Of a stretch of 64,000 nt of DNA, positions 14,980-24,533 are shown in pieces. A model generated the notes under the pieces. The model was not told the DNA's origin, ran no database searches, and saw only the letters and a list, made by a program, of their open reading frames with translations. Position numbers and translations under genes: made by a program. Every line of letters begins with the position of its first letter. Within the stretch, counting starts at the first letter, position 1. The DNA comes from Brumimicrobium mesophilum. GTDB lineage: Bacteria > Bacteroidota > Bacteroidia > Flavobacteriales_D > Crocinitomicaceae. The stretch covers positions 1 through 64,000 of the forward strand of contig NZ_PVSS01000007.1 in assembly GCF_003025005.1 (NCBI RefSeq), read 5' to 3'.

Positions 14980-16161
14980 TTATAAAACTTTAAAGGTAAC
15001 CCTTCTATTTTTAGCAGCTTTCAATGTTTCATCATCACTTTCGGTAATGTACTCAGAATCTCTAGCATCCTTGGCGTCTTCAATTATAACACGCTCTCTA
15101 TCGATTTCTCTTTCTCCTAAAAGTTTCTGAATATATTCAACTCTTCGCATAGAAACAACTTTGTCTGTTTCGCTAGCTGCTTCTTCAGAATCAGAGTGAC
15201 CCGTAATTTGAATTTTTAAACTTGGATTTTCTTTCATTAATTCTGCAAGTTTATCCAAGGTTTTTTCTCCATCGACTTTAACATCATATCTCCCACCAGC
15301 ATAATAAATGTTGAATTGAGATACTTTTCCGCTTAAAGACATGTCTTTAGTAATTTCTGGTGAACGCTGGTATATTGTTGAAGATACCTTTTGTGCTTCA
15401 TCACCATAATCACAATCACATCTTTCGTTAGGACCTAATAACTGTACAGATATGTCATCGATGTAGTAATAAGCTGCAATAACTTGCTTTCCAGAAAAAT
15501 CTCTAGGCTTTCTAGCTCTGTCGTTTTTCACTTCAGCGTCTTCAGCAAAATTACCAATTGTAATGTATTTTTCTCTTCCAGTTGCTACATATTCTCCACA
15601 TACTAAATCCCAACCATACATTCCATCAAACATTGCTCTATCTGGATGTTCAACATGTGTTTCTGCTATAATAGCTGGAACTTTATCTTCAGTACCAACT
15701 CCTTTTTTTGAAAGATGAGCTCCTAATCTATTTGAAGAATATTTTGATAGCTCTCCCAATGAAGCGTAAAACTGAACTTTATATCTCATTCCTTTTTTCA
15801 AAGATGTTGATAATTGAGATGTCAAGTAGGTTCTGTTTTCTTTTTCTCTATAAGAATATGCAATTATTCCTGCGTAGTTTATTCCATCCTTTGGTTCCTC
15901 TTTTCCATAGATGTTTTCTGGTGTTAACACTTCAGGCATGCCCGCTTCAGCAGAAAATAAATCTGCTCTGTTTCCAGTTGCGGATTGCCAACCTTCTGCT
16001 CTAGAAATATCTCCAATTCTACGGATCTTTCTGCTCTGTGCATCTTCAAAACTAGGATTGACAACTAAATTGTCTGATTCCTGTGCTACTACTGAAAGTG
16101 TTAGCATTGCTAAAGGCAGTGTGTAAAACCAACCTCTAAATTTTCTAGTGTTTAATTTCAT
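14980..16161 (-). CDS. OmpA family outer-membrane protein with N-terminal carbohydrate-binding-like domain
   Basis: The 393-residue protein has a signal peptide (cleaved after VVAQ, about residue 26), then LVVNPSFED, the usual opening of DUF642/CBM-like galactose-binding domains, running to about residue 250 ([12 protein letters not shown]). The last 120 residues are an OmpA/MotB domain with [13 protein letters not shown], the peptidoglycan-contact loop, and [13 protein letters not shown] at the end. It should link the outer membrane or surface to peptidoglycan. Its start overlaps the hemE stop by 17 bases, so it is translated from the same message as hemE. Confidence 0.85.
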   Translation of the reverse strand: MKLNTRKFRGWFYTLPLAMLTLSVVAQESDNLVVNPSFEDAQSRKIRRIGDISRAEGWQSATGNRADLFSAEAGMPEVLTPENIYGKEEPKDGINYAGIIAYSYREKENRTYLTSQLSTSLKKGMRYKVQFYASLGELSKYSSNRLGAHLSKKGVGTEDKVPAIIAETHVEHPDRAMFDGMYGWDLVCGEYVATGREKYITIGNFAEDAEVKNDRARKPRDFSGKQVIAAYYYIDDISVQLLGPNERCDCDYGDEAQKVSSTIYQRSPEITKDMSLSGKVSQFNIYYAGGRYDVKVDGEKTLDKLAELMKENPSLKIQITGHSDSEEAASETDKVVSMRRVEYIQKLLGEREIDRERVIIEDAKDARDSEYITESDDETLKAAKNRRVTFKVL

Positions 16162-17185
16162 AATTTTTTACAGTTTTAATGAACGTTTTTACTTTTTCAG
16201 GATCAATATCAGGATAAACTCCATGACCCAAATTTACAATATGTCTTTTACTTTTGAAACTATCTAACATATTATTAGTGAGTTGCTCTATTTGGCTATG
16301 CGTTGAATACAATGCACAAGGATCTAAATTTCCTTGAAGCGTTTTATCTTCACCTACCATTGCTCGAATTTCAGAAACTTCCATATTCCAATCCATTCCT
16401 AATGTGTTGCAATTTGATTGAGCTAAACTAGGCATTGCTTGGTAGGCTCCTTTCGCAAATATTGTGACAGGAACTTCATTAATGGCATCTGCAATTTTAT
16501 TAATGTATTTTAATCCAAATTCTTTGTATTGTGAATTACCTAAAATACCAGCCCATGAATCAAATACCTGAACTAAGTTGGCACCTGCTTTAATTTGCAT
16601 TTTCAAATAGCGAATAGTAACTTCTGTTATTCTTCCAAGCAACTCATGTGCCAAAGCCGGGTTTTGATAAATCATTTTTCTAGACTCTGAGAAGGTTTTA
16701 GATCCCCCGCCATCTATCATGTAACAAAAAATGGTCCAGGGAGCTCCTGCAAAACCAATTAATGGAACGCGTCCATTTAATTCTTTGGTGGTGATTTCGA
16801 TGGCTTCTTTTACGTAACCTAATCGATCTTCAACATTGAAGTCTGTTTCAGCATGTTTAATGAGGTCAGCTTCTGTTTTAATGGTTTTTTCAAATCGAGG
16901 ACCAACTTTCTCAATTAATTGATATTCCAATCCCATTGCTTCAGGGATTACTAGAATGTCTGAAAAGATTATTGCGGCATCTACACCAAGATGGTCAACT
17001 GGTTGAATAGTTACCTCTGCCGCTAAAGCAGGTGTTTCAACTAATTCTTTAAATCCACTTAAAGAATTTCGAACGGCTCTATATTCAGGAAGAATTCTTC
17101 CTGCTTGACGCATTAGCCAGACTGGATATCTTTCGATATTTTCGCCACGTGCCGCTCTTAAGAGTAAGTCATTTTTAAAATCCAT
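16145..17185 (-). CDS. hemE: Uroporphyrinogen decarboxylase
   Basis: HemE removes four carboxyl groups from uroporphyrinogen III to give coproporphyrinogen III in haem synthesis. The N-terminal signature [10 protein letters not shown] and the later [14 protein letters not shown] and NLGHGVYPD blocks are clear. I take the ATG at 17185 ([14 protein letters not shown]) as start; the frame is open to 17203. At 346 residues it is the usual size. The 3' end overlaps the OmpA-family gene by 17 bases, an unusual partner for a haem enzyme. Confidence 0.96.
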   Translation of the reverse strand: MDFKNDLLLRAARGENIERYPVWLMRQAGRILPEYRAVRNSLSGFKELVETPALAAEVTIQPVDHLGVDAAIIFSDILVIPEAMGLEYQLIEKVGPRFEKTIKTEADLIKHAETDFNVEDRLGYVKEAIEITTKELNGRVPLIGFAGAPWTIFCYMIDGGGSKTFSESRKMIYQNPALAHELLGRITEVTIRYLKMQIKAGANLVQVFDSWAGILGNSQYKEFGLKYINKIADAINEVPVTIFAKGAYQAMPSLAQSNCNTLGMDWNMEVSEIRAMVGEDKTLQGNLDPCALYSTHSQIEQLTNNMLDSFKSKRHIVNLGHGVYPDIDPEKVKTFIKTVKNYEIKH

Positions 17186-17251
17186 AGAAGCAAAGATAAG
17201 CATTCGTTATGGATATTGATTGAAGTAAGGCTATAAAAAGTTGATGTAAAA

Positions 17252-17287
17252 CAAAAAAGGGAGCCTAATAATTAGACTCCCTTAATT
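17252..17287 (-). terminator. rpsT terminator
   Basis: GGGAG/CTCCC with CTAAT/TTAG forms a stem; on the minus strand it ends in TTTTTTG. It is 16 bases past the rpsT stop. Confidence 0.8.
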
Positions 17288-17302
17288 ATAATGTTTTTAC
17301 GA

Positions 17303-17554
17303 TTATAGTCCTGCTACGAAATGAGCTAAACCAGATTTAAGGTTTGCTGCTTTTTTCTTATGAATAACATTTTTCTTAGCTAACTTATCCAACAAGCTTG
17401 AGATATTTGGTAACATCTTTTCTGCTTCTGCTTTATCTGTTGTTGCACGTAAAACACGAATAGCATTACGCGTTGTTTTGTGCTGATACTTGTTGCGAAG
17501 TGTTTTCGCTTTGTCTGATCTTATTCTTTTAAGTGCTGACTTGTGATTCGCCAT
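17303..17554 (-). CDS. rpsT: 30S ribosomal protein S20
   Basis: The 83-residue, strongly basic protein begins [20 protein letters not shown] and ends with the [20 protein letters not shown] helix, matching bS20, which binds 16S rRNA early in 30S assembly. Monocistronic: a terminator lies directly downstream and two tRNA-Glu genes lie upstream on the same strand. Confidence 0.97.
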   Translation of the reverse strand: MANHKSALKRIRSDKAKTLRNKYQHKTTRNAIRVLRATTDKAEAEKMLPNISSLLDKLAKKNVIHKKKAANLKSGLAHFVAGL

Positions 17555-17583
17555 AATTTATCGTTGTTATAATTTTTATAAAG

Positions 17584-17655
17584 TAGCCCATAGGAGAATC
17601 GAACTCCTGTTTTCAGGATGAAAACCTGATGTCCTAACCACTAGACGAATGGGCC
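17584..17655 (-). tRNA. tRNA-Glu (TTC)
   Basis: The minus strand folds as a cloverleaf: acceptor GGCCCAT with ATGGGCT, D-arm with TCTAGTGGTTAGGA, anticodon loop TTTTCAT (anticodon TTC) closed by TCAGG/CCTGA, and T-arm with GTTCGATTC. It is 72 bases and no CCA is encoded. Confidence 0.95.
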
Positions 17656-17711
17656 ATAATTTCAATTGTGATTCTGTATTGTAAAAATTATTCTCGTTAG
17701 AATAATCTTAG

Positions 17712-17783
17712 TAGCCCATAGGAGAATCGAACTCCTGTTTTCAGGATGAAAACCTGATGTCCTAACCACTAGACGAATGGGCC
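17712..17783 (-). tRNA. tRNA-Glu (TTC), second copy
   Basis: Identical over all 72 bases to the copy at 17584-17655, in the same orientation and separated by 56 bases of unrelated sequence. Same anticodon TTC and no encoded CCA. The pair probably forms one transcript with, or just ahead of, rpsT. Confidence 0.95.
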
Positions 17784-17857
17784 GTTATTTGTTTTAAATT
17801 TCGGAGTGCAAATATATATGCATTTTATTTTAAAACAAAACTTTTTTAAATAAAAAT

Positions 17858-18538
17858 TCAATTATTTTTATCCAATTCTGATTCGAACTTGAAACCCAGT
17901 CTTTTACCAGTTTTTAATTCTTGTGCGTTTGATGCCGATTTTATTTGTTGAACGCTCACATTACTTACTCTTTGGTAGGGAGGTGTGTGCAAATCAAATT
18001 CTGCAGCGTGTTTAACAGCTACTTCGAAAATGGTCTTCATGGTTTCAATGTCGAAAATATTTACTCTTAAATTCCTGAAATAATAAGAAAGTTCTCCTTT
18101 TCCTTCAATCATAAAATGCCCATCTTTATTAATGAAGATCCTTCCTATTAAATAACCAGCATCCTTCATTCTTTTTTGCAAAAATGATTCAGCTAAAAAG
18201 TTGTAAATATTAATGACGCCAAAGTAGCCTAATTGCTTGTCTTCTTCAATATATGAGTTTTTCCAAATAGAATTGTTGTCGGGAAAAGTAAAAACATTTG
18301 TATGCATGTTAAATACCAATACATCGCTTCCGACATATGCATGTGTTTCAAAATCTCCGTTGTAATCAAATTTGAGCCTAACGCGGTCATCCTGAATTTT
18401 TTCTCTGAATGATTCTATTTCCTGCTCAACTATACTTCTGAATTTTTTGTAACAAGCTAAAGTAGTATTATAAACCTCTTGTTTCAATAAAGATCTTTCC
18501 TTTAGCAATTCTACAATTTCTTTCTTTTCAATTTCCAT
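17858..18538 (-). CDS. Conserved hypothetical protein downstream of proS
   Basis: I do not recognise a named family for this 226-residue soluble protein. It opens with a helical, charged segment (EIEKKEIVELLKERSLLKQEVYNTT) and continues with strand-rich sequence (LVFNMHTNVFTFPDNNSIW, GRIFINKDGHFMIEGKGEL). It follows proS by 17 bases on the same strand and is probably co-transcribed with it. No membrane segment, signal peptide or obvious catalytic motif. It ends before the tRNA-Glu pair. Confidence 0.7.
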   Translation of the reverse strand: MEIEKKEIVELLKERSLLKQEVYNTTLACYKKFRSIVEQEIESFREKIQDDRVRLKFDYNGDFETHAYVGSDVLVFNMHTNVFTFPDNNSIWKNSYIEEDKQLGYFGVINIYNFLAESFLQKRMKDAGYLIGRIFINKDGHFMIEGKGELSYYFRNLRVNIFDIETMKTIFEVAVKHAAEFDLHTPPYQRVSNVSVQQIKSASNAQELKTGKRLGFKFESELDKNN

Positions 18539-18555
18539 ATTTAGGTAAATACTTG

Positions 18556-20025
18556 TTAATATGATTTTGCGAACAAAACGCGCTTGTTAGAAGGCTTTCC
18601 TGTGATAATACATTTACCTTCTTCTTCAATAGCGTCTATTGGTATACACCTAATTGTTGCTTTTGTTTCGTCTTTAATTTTATTTTCTGTCTCAGCAGTT
18701 CCATCCCAGTGAGCCGAAATGAATCCACCTTTGTTTTTAAGAACGGTTTTAAATTCTTCGTATGTATCAACAGGCGTAGTTTTTTCAGTTCTGAAATCTT
18801 TTGCCTTGTTTAATAAGTTCTCTTGAATTTCGTCCAATAATTCTGTGATGTGTGTAGATATACCATCCCATTCAACGACTTCTTTAGTTTTTGTATCCCT
18901 TCTGGCAACTTCAGCCTTATTGTTTTCCAAATCTCTTGGACCAATTGCAACACGAACTGGAACTCCTTTCGCTTCATATTCTGCAAATTTCCAACCTGGA
19001 CGTCTGTTGTCGTCATCATCAAATGTTACAGATATTCCTTTTTTGATCAATTCAGACTTTAAAACTTCTACTTTTTCAGAAATCGCAGCTAGTTGTTCTT
19101 GCGTTTTATAAATTGGTATAATTGCAACCTGAATTGGTGCTAATTTTGGTGGTAGAACTAAACCTTCATCATCTGAATGCGTCATAATTAACCCACCAAT
19201 GAGGCGTGTTGAAACTCCCCAGGATGTAGCCCAAACATGAGAAAGTTTACCTTCTTTGTCTGCAAATTTTACATCAAAAGCTTTAGCAAAGTTTTGACCT
19301 AAGAAGTGAGATGTTCCGGCTTGTAAAGCTTTACCATCCTGCATTAAGGCTTCAATACAATAAGTTTCATCTGCTCCAGCAAATCTTTCAGAAGCGGTTT
19401 TAAAACCTTTAACAACAGGCATTCCCATATATTCTTCAGCGAAGTCAGCATATACATGTAGCATTTGCTCTGCTTCTTCAATAGCCTCTTCTCTTGTGCT
19501 ATGTGCTGTGTGGCCTTCTTGCCATAAAAATTCTGAAGTTCTTAGGAATAAACGTGTTCTCATTTCCCAACGGACAACATTAGCCCATTGATTTATTTTT
19601 AAAGGTAAATCACGGTAAGATTGAACCCAGTTTTTAAATGAATTCCATATGATAGTCTCTGAAGTTGGTCTAACAATCAATTCTTCTTCTAATTTTGCAT
19701 CAGGATCCACGATTAATTCACCACTTTCGCTGTTTTTTAAACGATAATGAGTAACAACGGCGCATTCTTTAGCGAAACCATCCACATGCTTTGCTTCCTT
19801 ATTCAAGTACGATTTTGGAATAAACAAAGGGAAATATGCATTTGAATGTCCAGTTTCTTTGAATTTTGCGTCCAAAACAGTCTTCATATTCTCCCAAATT
19901 GCATAACCGTAAGGTTTAATTACCATGCAACCACGAACATCTGAATGCTCTGCTAATCCAGCTCTTTCGATAACCTCGTTGTACCATTTTGAATAATCTT
20001 CAGACCTTTTAGTATATTTTGCCAT
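18556..20025 (-). CDS. proS: Prolyl-tRNA synthetase, archaeal/eukaryotic type
   Basis: ProS charges tRNA-Pro with proline. The 489-residue enzyme lacks the internal editing insertion of the E. coli type and has a C-terminal zinc-like/anticodon region, as in archaeal-type ProS. Class II motifs are visible: motif 2 region with [22 protein letters not shown] and QEGHTAH, motif 3 with [21 protein letters not shown], where the Arg is in STRLIGG. The anticodon-binding domain spans about 290-400. A promoter lies 70-105 bases upstream; the uncharacterised gene at 17858 follows. Confidence 0.96.
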   Translation of the reverse strand: MAKYTKRSEDYSKWYNEVIERAGLAEHSDVRGCMVIKPYGYAIWENMKTVLDAKFKETGHSNAYFPLFIPKSYLNKEAKHVDGFAKECAVVTHYRLKNSESGELIVDPDAKLEEELIVRPTSETIIWNSFKNWVQSYRDLPLKINQWANVVRWEMRTRLFLRTSEFLWQEGHTAHSTREEAIEEAEQMLHVYADFAEEYMGMPVVKGFKTASERFAGADETYCIEALMQDGKALQAGTSHFLGQNFAKAFDVKFADKEGKLSHVWATSWGVSTRLIGGLIMTHSDDEGLVLPPKLAPIQVAIIPIYKTQEQLAAISEKVEVLKSELIKKGISVTFDDDDNRRPGWKFAEYEAKGVPVRVAIGPRDLENNKAEVARRDTKTKEVVEWDGISTHITELLDEIQENLLNKAKDFRTEKTTPVDTYEEFKTVLKNKGGFISAHWDGTAETENKIKDETKATIRCIPIDAIEEEGKCIITGKPSNKRVLFAKSY

Positions 20026-20097
20026 TTTGTGGAACAGTTTTTGTTAAATAATTCTTAAATATTAAACCTCTTTTGAAGCAGAGGCGTTAACTAATTA

Positions 20098-20130
20098 CAA
20101 AAATAAGAACTCAATTTGGAAAACCTTCAA
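20098..20130 (-). promoter_or_regulatory. proS promoter
   Basis: On the minus strand TTG (20130-20128), 22 bases, then TATTTTTG (20105-20098) fits TAnnTTTG. The leader of about 65 bases contains a short CCTCT/AGAGG hairpin (20067-20084). Confidence 0.5.
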
Positions 20131-20164
20131 ATAAGTTGTAAGTTTAATTAAATAGAACTTTATT

Positions 20165-21337
20165 ATGAATTTAATTTTAAAATATTCCGCAATTCTTGGA
20201 GCTAGTGTAATACTAGCATCATGTTCCAACTATGGTTATATTTCTGAGAACGACGTTTATATGCAAGCGCCAACAGAAATTAATCTTGAAGAAAACGAAG
20301 ATGATATCACTTCTTTCAATGCTTTTAAAGCAAGAAATAAAGGAGCTTTTGAACAAGAGTATAAAGATCCTCGTGTAAATCAGCGTGTTCGTGCAAATCA
20401 AATTATGATTATTAATGCATATCACCCTTACGGAACACCTTATGGAAGACATGGTAATGGTCCACTGGGTTTCCATGGAATGGGTTGGAATAATTCTTAT
20501 TACGCTTCTTACAATGGCTTTAATTCAGGTTTAGGGCCCCGTATGAATTTTGGTGGAAATTATTTTTATTACGATCAGATGAATCCTTTTGGTTATGGTT
20601 ACGGATACGGTTTTGGCAATCCTGGTCTTTACCACGCGTATGGCTATGGCTATGGTTATAATCCTTACGGTTATAACCCTTATTATGGACATGGATACTA
20701 TGGTAATAGTTACTATGGAAGTGGATATTACGGAAATGGTTACTACGGAAATGGTTACTATGGGAATAATAATGTAAGTAACAATCCAGGTACTAATAAT
20801 CCGCCAAGTTATTATGGACAAAGGAGTTCGTTGTCTTCTAATTCAAGTCGTTCTAGTTATAATCCATCAAAATCAATGATGACTGGTGGTTCAAGTTCTG
20901 GGTACAATGTAAACAATGAAACTTTGGGTGACTCTAGAAGAGGTGTCAAAAAAAGTAATGCTGGTGGAAGCGATTACAATACTTCGGGAATGGTGAATAA
21001 AGGTGGCGTGACAAGTAGTAGTGGAGCGGCAACAAATAGAACTGTTACCAGTACACCAACTCGTAACAGAATGATTAATAATCATTATACACCAACCTCT
21101 TCTGCGCGCAGAACTGGTGCGGTACAAAGTCATAGACAAGCAGGTTCAACTTCGGTTCAGTCGAATAGAACTGTAACTACAACTAGAAGTTCAGGAACGT
21201 TTAATAGCTCTCTAAATACGAGAACTACAAGTCCGAGTATCCAAACATCTTCGCCAAGACAAAGAGCGGTTTCAAGTCCTAGTGGAAGTTCATCAAGAGG
21301 TTCGTCTTCTTCATCATCTAGTTCAAGAAGGAGGTAG
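20165..21337 (+). CDS. Gly/Tyr-rich lipoprotein with Ser/Arg-rich tail
   Basis: The 390-residue protein has a lipoprotein signal peptide with lipobox LASC (Cys20). After an acidic segment (about 35-55) comes a long Tyr/Gly/Asn tract (about 110-205) made of imperfect repeats such as GYGYGYG and five units like YYGNG(Y), then a Ser/Thr/Arg-rich low-complexity tail ending SSSSSSSSRRR. Low-complexity Tyr/Gly tracts occur in surface and matrix proteins, but the function here is unknown. The outer-membrane barrel gene starts 30 bases downstream and the two are likely co-transcribed. Confidence 0.8.
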   Translation: MNLILKYSAILGASVILASCSNYGYISENDVYMQAPTEINLEENEDDITSFNAFKARNKGAFEQEYKDPRVNQRVRANQIMIINAYHPYGTPYGRHGNGPLGFHGMGWNNSYYASYNGFNSGLGPRMNFGGNYFYYDQMNPFGYGYGYGFGNPGLYHAYGYGYGYNPYGYNPYYGHGYYGNSYYGSGYYGNGYYGNGYYGNNNVSNNPGTNNPPSYYGQRSSLSSNSSRSSYNPSKSMMTGGSSSGYNVNNETLGDSRRGVKKSNAGGSDYNTSGMVNKGGVTSSSGAATNRTVTSTPTRNRMINNHYTPTSSARRTGAVQSHRQAGSTSVQSNRTVTTTRSSGTFNSSLNTRTTSPSIQTSSPRQRAVSSPSGSSSRGSSSSSSSSRRR

Positions 21338-21367
21338 TCCATAATATATAATTGATCATTGATAAAT

Positions 21368-22846
21368 ATGAAAAAAACATTAAGCTTCCTATCAGTACTC
21401 CTACTCAATACTGCAATATTTGCCCAAAGCGAGAATGATATTCTGCGTTACAGCACAACAGATGTTTTTGGATCAGCAAGATTCGAGGCGATGGCAGGCT
21501 CTTTTGGTGCGCTTGGGGCTGATTTCAGTGCAATTCAAATTAATCCTGCTGGAATGGGAAGGTTTTCTTCTTCCAATACGTCAATTAGTTTTAACAATAG
21601 TTCGTTTAGTAACGATGCCGTTTATAATGATAGATTAACGAAATCTTCTCATAATAAATTTACCGTGAGTAGTGCCGGAATGGTTATTTCCACAGATATA
21701 AGTGAGTTGAATTATGGTAGGAAATACAGTCAGTTTACTTTTGGATATACACGGTTAAAAAACTTTAGTAATTCAAGGAGATATGAAGGTCAAAACTTCT
21801 ATTCATTATTGGATGTATTTGCCAATTCAGGTAAAGGAATAGATCCGGAAAATATTTATGATGCTAAACCATTTACAACTGGATTAGCGTATGATGTTTT
21901 CGCTTTAGATTATGATCCATCTTCAGGGCAGTATATTTCTCGCTTGACTCCAGGAGATATGTATCATAATCGTCAAATAGAAACAGATGGTGGAATTGGT
22001 GAGTTTCATATTGGTTATTCAGAAAATTATATGAATAAATTCTATTATGGAGCGAGTATAGGGATAAGAAGAATCAAATATGATGAGCGCTTTAATCACA
22101 ATGAAAGATTATTGGATACAATTGGGACGACATTAAGGAGTTTCGACTATTCTTATGAGCAAACAACGAGAGGAACAGGGTTTAATTTGAAATTGGGTGT
22201 ACTCTTTCTTCCGTCTGAACAATTTAGACTTGGTTTAGCGTTTGAGTCTCCTACAATAATCTCTTTGAATGATCAATGGACTGCGAATATGACTGCTTTG
22301 CATGATGATGGTTTAAAATTTATTGATGATCAATTTATTCCAGATGGAGAATTTGATTACAGAATGAAAACACCTATGAAATTAAGAGGTTCATTTGCCT
22401 ATATTTTAGGAATGAGAGGTGCGATTAATGTTGAACTAGAAATGTCTCGACTTCCTGGAGGGAGATTAAAACCCGATAATACCATCGAATCAACCAATGT
22501 TTATGAATTTAATGACGAAAACAGTGAAGCGAAAAACCAGTTCAGAACAATTGTGAATACACGAATTGGTATGGAGTATATGATTTTTACAGATTTATTC
22601 TTGAGAGGTGGAATAGCAATTCTACCACAACCTTATAATAAGGAATTAGGAAATGTTTCTACTCCTAATATGACTTATTCTGGAGGGATTGGTTGGGATA
22701 ACAACACCTTCTCACTGGACTTAAGTTATAGATTACTTGAATTGCATAGCGATTACTATGCTTTTGACGCAACGAAAATTGAAAATAGAACTGAATTTAA
22801 GACTCAAGTTCACAATATTGTTTTAACGGCAAGACTTAAGTTTTAA
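21368..22846 (+). CDS. Outer-membrane barrel protein (OmpP1/FadL-like)
   Basis: A signal peptide (MKKTLSFLSVLLLNTAIFAQ) is followed by SENDILRYSTTDVFGSARFEAM and GSFGALGADFSAIQINPAGMG, the plug/hatch signature of the OmpP1/FadL/TodX-type transport family in Bacteroidota. The rest is alternating amphipathic strands with aromatic girdles ending in ARLKF, a typical terminal strand. Mature size is about 473 residues. An upstream in-frame ATG at 21359 is possible, but the signal peptide favours 21368. Likely substrates are hydrophobic compounds. The last 11 bases overlap the convergent gene at 22836. Confidence 0.8.
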   Translation: MKKTLSFLSVLLLNTAIFAQSENDILRYSTTDVFGSARFEAMAGSFGALGADFSAIQINPAGMGRFSSSNTSISFNNSSFSNDAVYNDRLTKSSHNKFTVSSAGMVISTDISELNYGRKYSQFTFGYTRLKNFSNSRRYEGQNFYSLLDVFANSGKGIDPENIYDAKPFTTGLAYDVFALDYDPSSGQYISRLTPGDMYHNRQIETDGGIGEFHIGYSENYMNKFYYGASIGIRRIKYDERFNHNERLLDTIGTTLRSFDYSYEQTTRGTGFNLKLGVLFLPSEQFRLGLAFESPTIISLNDQWTANMTALHDDGLKFIDDQFIPDGEFDYRMKTPMKLRGSFAYILGMRGAINVELEMSRLPGGRLKPDNTIESTNVYEFNDENSEAKNQFRTIVNTRIGMEYMIFTDLFLRGGIAILPQPYNKELGNVSTPNMTYSGGIGWDNNTFSLDLSYRLLELHSDYYAFDATKIENRTEFKTQVHNIVLTARLKF

Positions 22847-24368
22847 CCCCTTTTTTCACAAGAGTTATAAATGGTTCTCTCGTAATTTTAGATTTTAGCC
22901 ATGAAACGATGTCTATGTAATCTAATATTACATTTTCATTTTCACTTTTAAGAAGAATATTGATCTGATCTAAAGTTTCTTCATAAATTGGAATTGTTTC
23001 TAATTGATCCACTGTTTTAGCAATCTTCTTAATTTGTTTAATGAAAACTTTTTCAATCTGATGATCTCTCTTTGTTTTATTTAAATAGCGGATCGCTGAA
23101 TTTGAAGAATATTCTAAATAGTCATAATTGGTTAGCTCAAAATGCAATAGTAAATTCAAAATTCTTGAGAAGCTATAAATATCCTGTCTTAGTTGTTGCT
23201 CATTGTCGTTGAGTATGAGGTTCAAAAATTGAAGTGCTGTTTTGAAATCAGAAGTGGCAAATAAAGTATAAGCAGCACTAAAATAAAATTTAATTTTTTG
23301 TTCTTTACTGGATCTTTCAATTAACAATTTGTTCTGATAGTAACCCCGTTCAAAAACTTCCAAAGATTTATCAAATTCACCTTGAAAATTGTAAAGATTC
23401 ATTTGATCAGTTAAAAGAATATTGTTTATTCTCAATGTTAAATGCAAAGAATTAAAACCTTTCTTCCCTTTTAAACTTTTGATTTGATCGATCATTTCTT
23501 GCGCCATTTCAAAATCATTATCATATACATAGCACTGCATCAAATGAAATAATGTAAGGACATATCGTTGACCTAAATCTATTTTTATTTTTGGGTTATT
23601 ATCTAATATTAGTCGAACACGATTAAACTTCGTATAGCTTAATTCAAAATCTCTATTTGTTGAAGCACATAATCCTTGAATGTAATAACAAATTGAAGTT
23701 GCACGTTTTGATAGAGCAGTATTTTTTCCTTTAATTAAGTGGTGATTTTCAATTTCATTCACCATTCTTCTTTCTTCCTCGTTTTTAGTAAAGCCATCAC
23801 TTCTGAATAATGCATTTATTTTAGAATACAGAATGTGATATTCAGCTAAATTTCTTAGCTTGTCGATAATCTCACTTTCTTCCTTAATGATATTATTTAA
23901 ATCAACATCAAAGTCGCCAGATTCGTAAGATTCTTCAGTGAGGACTTTTTCCCAAGAAATTAATTCAATTAAAAAGTAGAATTCTTCATGTTCTATGGCT
24001 AATTTTTTTGCGCGTTTTAGAAATTTTGTAGCTTCTTTATGAAGTGCTTTGTTGTAAAGTAGTTCAATGTTTTTGATCTCCTGCTTCAAAATACTTGAAG
24101 CTGATTGTTCTCCATAGAACTGGCGTAGACTTTTTAAGATTAATTTATATAAATGATTTTTTTCGGAAGGTAAGTGCTTAATGAAACGTTCCTTCTTGAA
24201 GTGTTCCTTAAGTTTTTTCTCGTCATAATCCGATTGAGAGTCGATGTAGTCGAATAATTTGAAATAATTCTTTTCTCCTGCCTGTATAGAAGAAGAAAGT
24301 TTGAAAAATCGTTTCTCAGATTTGGTAAGCGATTTTATTAAATCAAATAATTCATTACTCGGCTTCAT
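22836..24368 (-). CDS. Uncharacterised helical-repeat protein
   Basis: The 510-residue product is almost entirely predicted helix, with repeated pairs (for example FDLIKSLTKSEKRFFKL, NIELLYNKALHKEATKFL, FDKSLEVFERGYYQNKLL) that resemble TPR-like arrays. No signal peptide, membrane helix or catalytic motif is visible. Proteins with this opening (LIKSLTKSEKR) are common in flavobacteria but unnamed as far as I know. It may be a scaffold or protein-protein adaptor. Its 3' end overlaps the barrel gene by 11 bases in a tail-to-tail arrangement. Confidence 0.7.
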   Translation of the reverse strand: MKPSNELFDLIKSLTKSEKRFFKLSSSIQAGEKNYFKLFDYIDSQSDYDEKKLKEHFKKERFIKHLPSEKNHLYKLILKSLRQFYGEQSASSILKQEIKNIELLYNKALHKEATKFLKRAKKLAIEHEEFYFLIELISWEKVLTEESYESGDFDVDLNNIIKEESEIIDKLRNLAEYHILYSKINALFRSDGFTKNEEERRMVNEIENHHLIKGKNTALSKRATSICYYIQGLCASTNRDFELSYTKFNRVRLILDNNPKIKIDLGQRYVLTLFHLMQCYVYDNDFEMAQEMIDQIKSLKGKKGFNSLHLTLRINNILLTDQMNLYNFQGEFDKSLEVFERGYYQNKLLIERSSKEQKIKFYFSAAYTLFATSDFKTALQFLNLILNDNEQQLRQDIYSFSRILNLLLHFELTNYDYLEYSSNSAIRYLNKTKRDHQIEKVFIKQIKKIAKTVDQLETIPIYEETLDQINILLKSENENVILDYIDIVSWLKSKITREPFITLVKKGVKT

Positions 24369-24446
24369 AGAGACTTGGTTTAATCTGTTGGCCTAAATTA
24401 ATAATTTTCATACATAAACAGAAATGTAGTTCGCGAATGTGGAGTG

Positions 24447-24481
24447 AAAAAATAAAAGACCGTATATTTTGTACAGTCTTT
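24447..24481 (-). terminator. Terminator of the glucosaminidase gene
   Basis: AAAGAC.GTA pairs with TAC.GTCTTT around a 7-base loop; on the minus strand it runs into a T-rich stretch. It lies about 50 bases past the stop at 24534. Confidence 0.55.
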
Positions 24482-24533
24482 CATCAAATTTCAGGGGATT
24501 TTATCTAATTAATAGTGAATCGGCTATTCTAAT

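Noticed and set aside
17584-17783. Tandem repeat as a CRISPR-like array
   Set aside because: The two 72-base copies fold as complete tRNA-Glu genes, which explains the repeat fully.
20531-20821. Ile/Val/Thr-rich minus-strand frame opposite the Gly/Tyr repeats
   Set aside because: The repetitive codons of the real gene read in reverse produce this composition; no independent support.
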